Assembly (NCBI RefSeq): GCF_002209535.1
Contig: NZ_NJIG01000001.1
Coordinates: 248,001 to 312,000 of the forward strand
Direction: 5' to 3'
DNA length: 64,000 nucleotides
From: Achromobacter marplatensis
GTDB lineage: Bacteria; Pseudomonadota; Gammaproteobacteria; Burkholderiales; Burkholderiaceae_B
Below are positions 63,997 through 64,000 of this stretch, piece by piece; position 1 is the stretch's first letter; each line of letters begins with the position of its first letter. The notes below the pieces were generated by a model. The model had not been told where the DNA came from. It was given only the letters and a program-made list of their open reading frames with translations, and did no database searches. A program made the translations under genes and the position numbers.

Positions 63997-64000
63997 GCCG

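Overview
The window is a high-GC chromosomal segment with dense, mostly short-spaced genes. Its gene families (two- and three-gene regulatory neighbourhoods with LysR, IclR and DeoR regulators, amino-acid and glycerol ABC importers, an imuA-imuB-dnaE2 cassette, I78 and DUF1656 families) fit a betaproteobacterium of the Burkholderiales, most likely Alcaligenaceae close to Achromobacter or Bordetella. That placement is inference from protein style and composition; no rRNA is present to settle it. No phage, plasmid backbone, transposase, CRISPR array, tRNA or rRNA was seen.

Layout. 1-6.4 kb: start of a GMC oxidoreductase gene (cut by the window edge), a divergent IclR regulator, a 51-residue single-helix protein, an unknown 96-residue protein, an LtrA-family membrane protein, a VOC protein, then a same-strand run of GFA, AhpD-like, Lon-N-domain and ParB-like genes. 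6.4-9.0 kb: a PhoD-like phosphatase and a small membrane protein, bordered on both sides by copies of a GGGATAACCCTTA motif, plus a likely lipoprotein remnant. 9.0-15.0 kb: an RraA/HMG-aldolase-type enzyme, an aminotransferase, a four-gene polar amino-acid ABC importer and a LysR regulator, which together look like an uptake and degradation pathway for a hydroxylated amino acid. 15-17.9 kb: an I78 inhibitor-like lipoprotein, and a LysR/SGNH hydrolase divergent pair. 17.9-23.3 kb: the SOS mutagenesis cassette imuA-imuB-dnaE2 with a LexA box. 23.4-26.5 kb: hydratase/FAH enzyme, amino-acid permease, esterase.

26.5-31.7 kb: a MarR-controlled five-gene aromatic-acid-type efflux operon (MarR, FUSC, DUF1656, HlyD, outer-membrane factor). 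31.9-33.0 kb: queuosine precursor genes queE and queD. 33.1-37.4 kb: NIPSNAP, arfB, an ArsR/Old-Yellow-Enzyme pair, a CPBP protease, a MAPEG protein and a periplasmic protein. 37.5-41.6 kb: NRDE/TANGO2-like, a second FUSC transporter, a YbaK deacylase and a response-regulator-like protein whose receiver has lost its phospho-acceptor Asp. 41.8-47.1 kb: a TetR-controlled ABC-type multidrug efflux operon. 47.3-49.7 kb: an MDR reductase, a DJ-1-family protein and a stand-alone HD-GYP protein with a striking palindrome in its leader.

49.7-58.5 kb: a complete glycerol module. glpD and a GlpR/DeoR repressor read leftward; the glpSTPQUV-type ABC importer reads rightward. The two ATPases carry complementary losses of catalytic motifs, so one ATP site should be canonical and the other degenerate. 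A roughly 180-bp imperfect palindrome follows it. 58.7-64 kb: alpha/beta hydrolase, thioredoxin-reductase-like flavoprotein, SDR with divergent LysR, and an acyl-CoA dehydrogenase.

The items most worth a second look are the aldolase/aminotransferase/importer cassette, the asymmetric GlpS/GlpT pair, the HD-GYP leader palindrome, the pseudo-receiver regulator, and the large palindrome at 58.5 kb.
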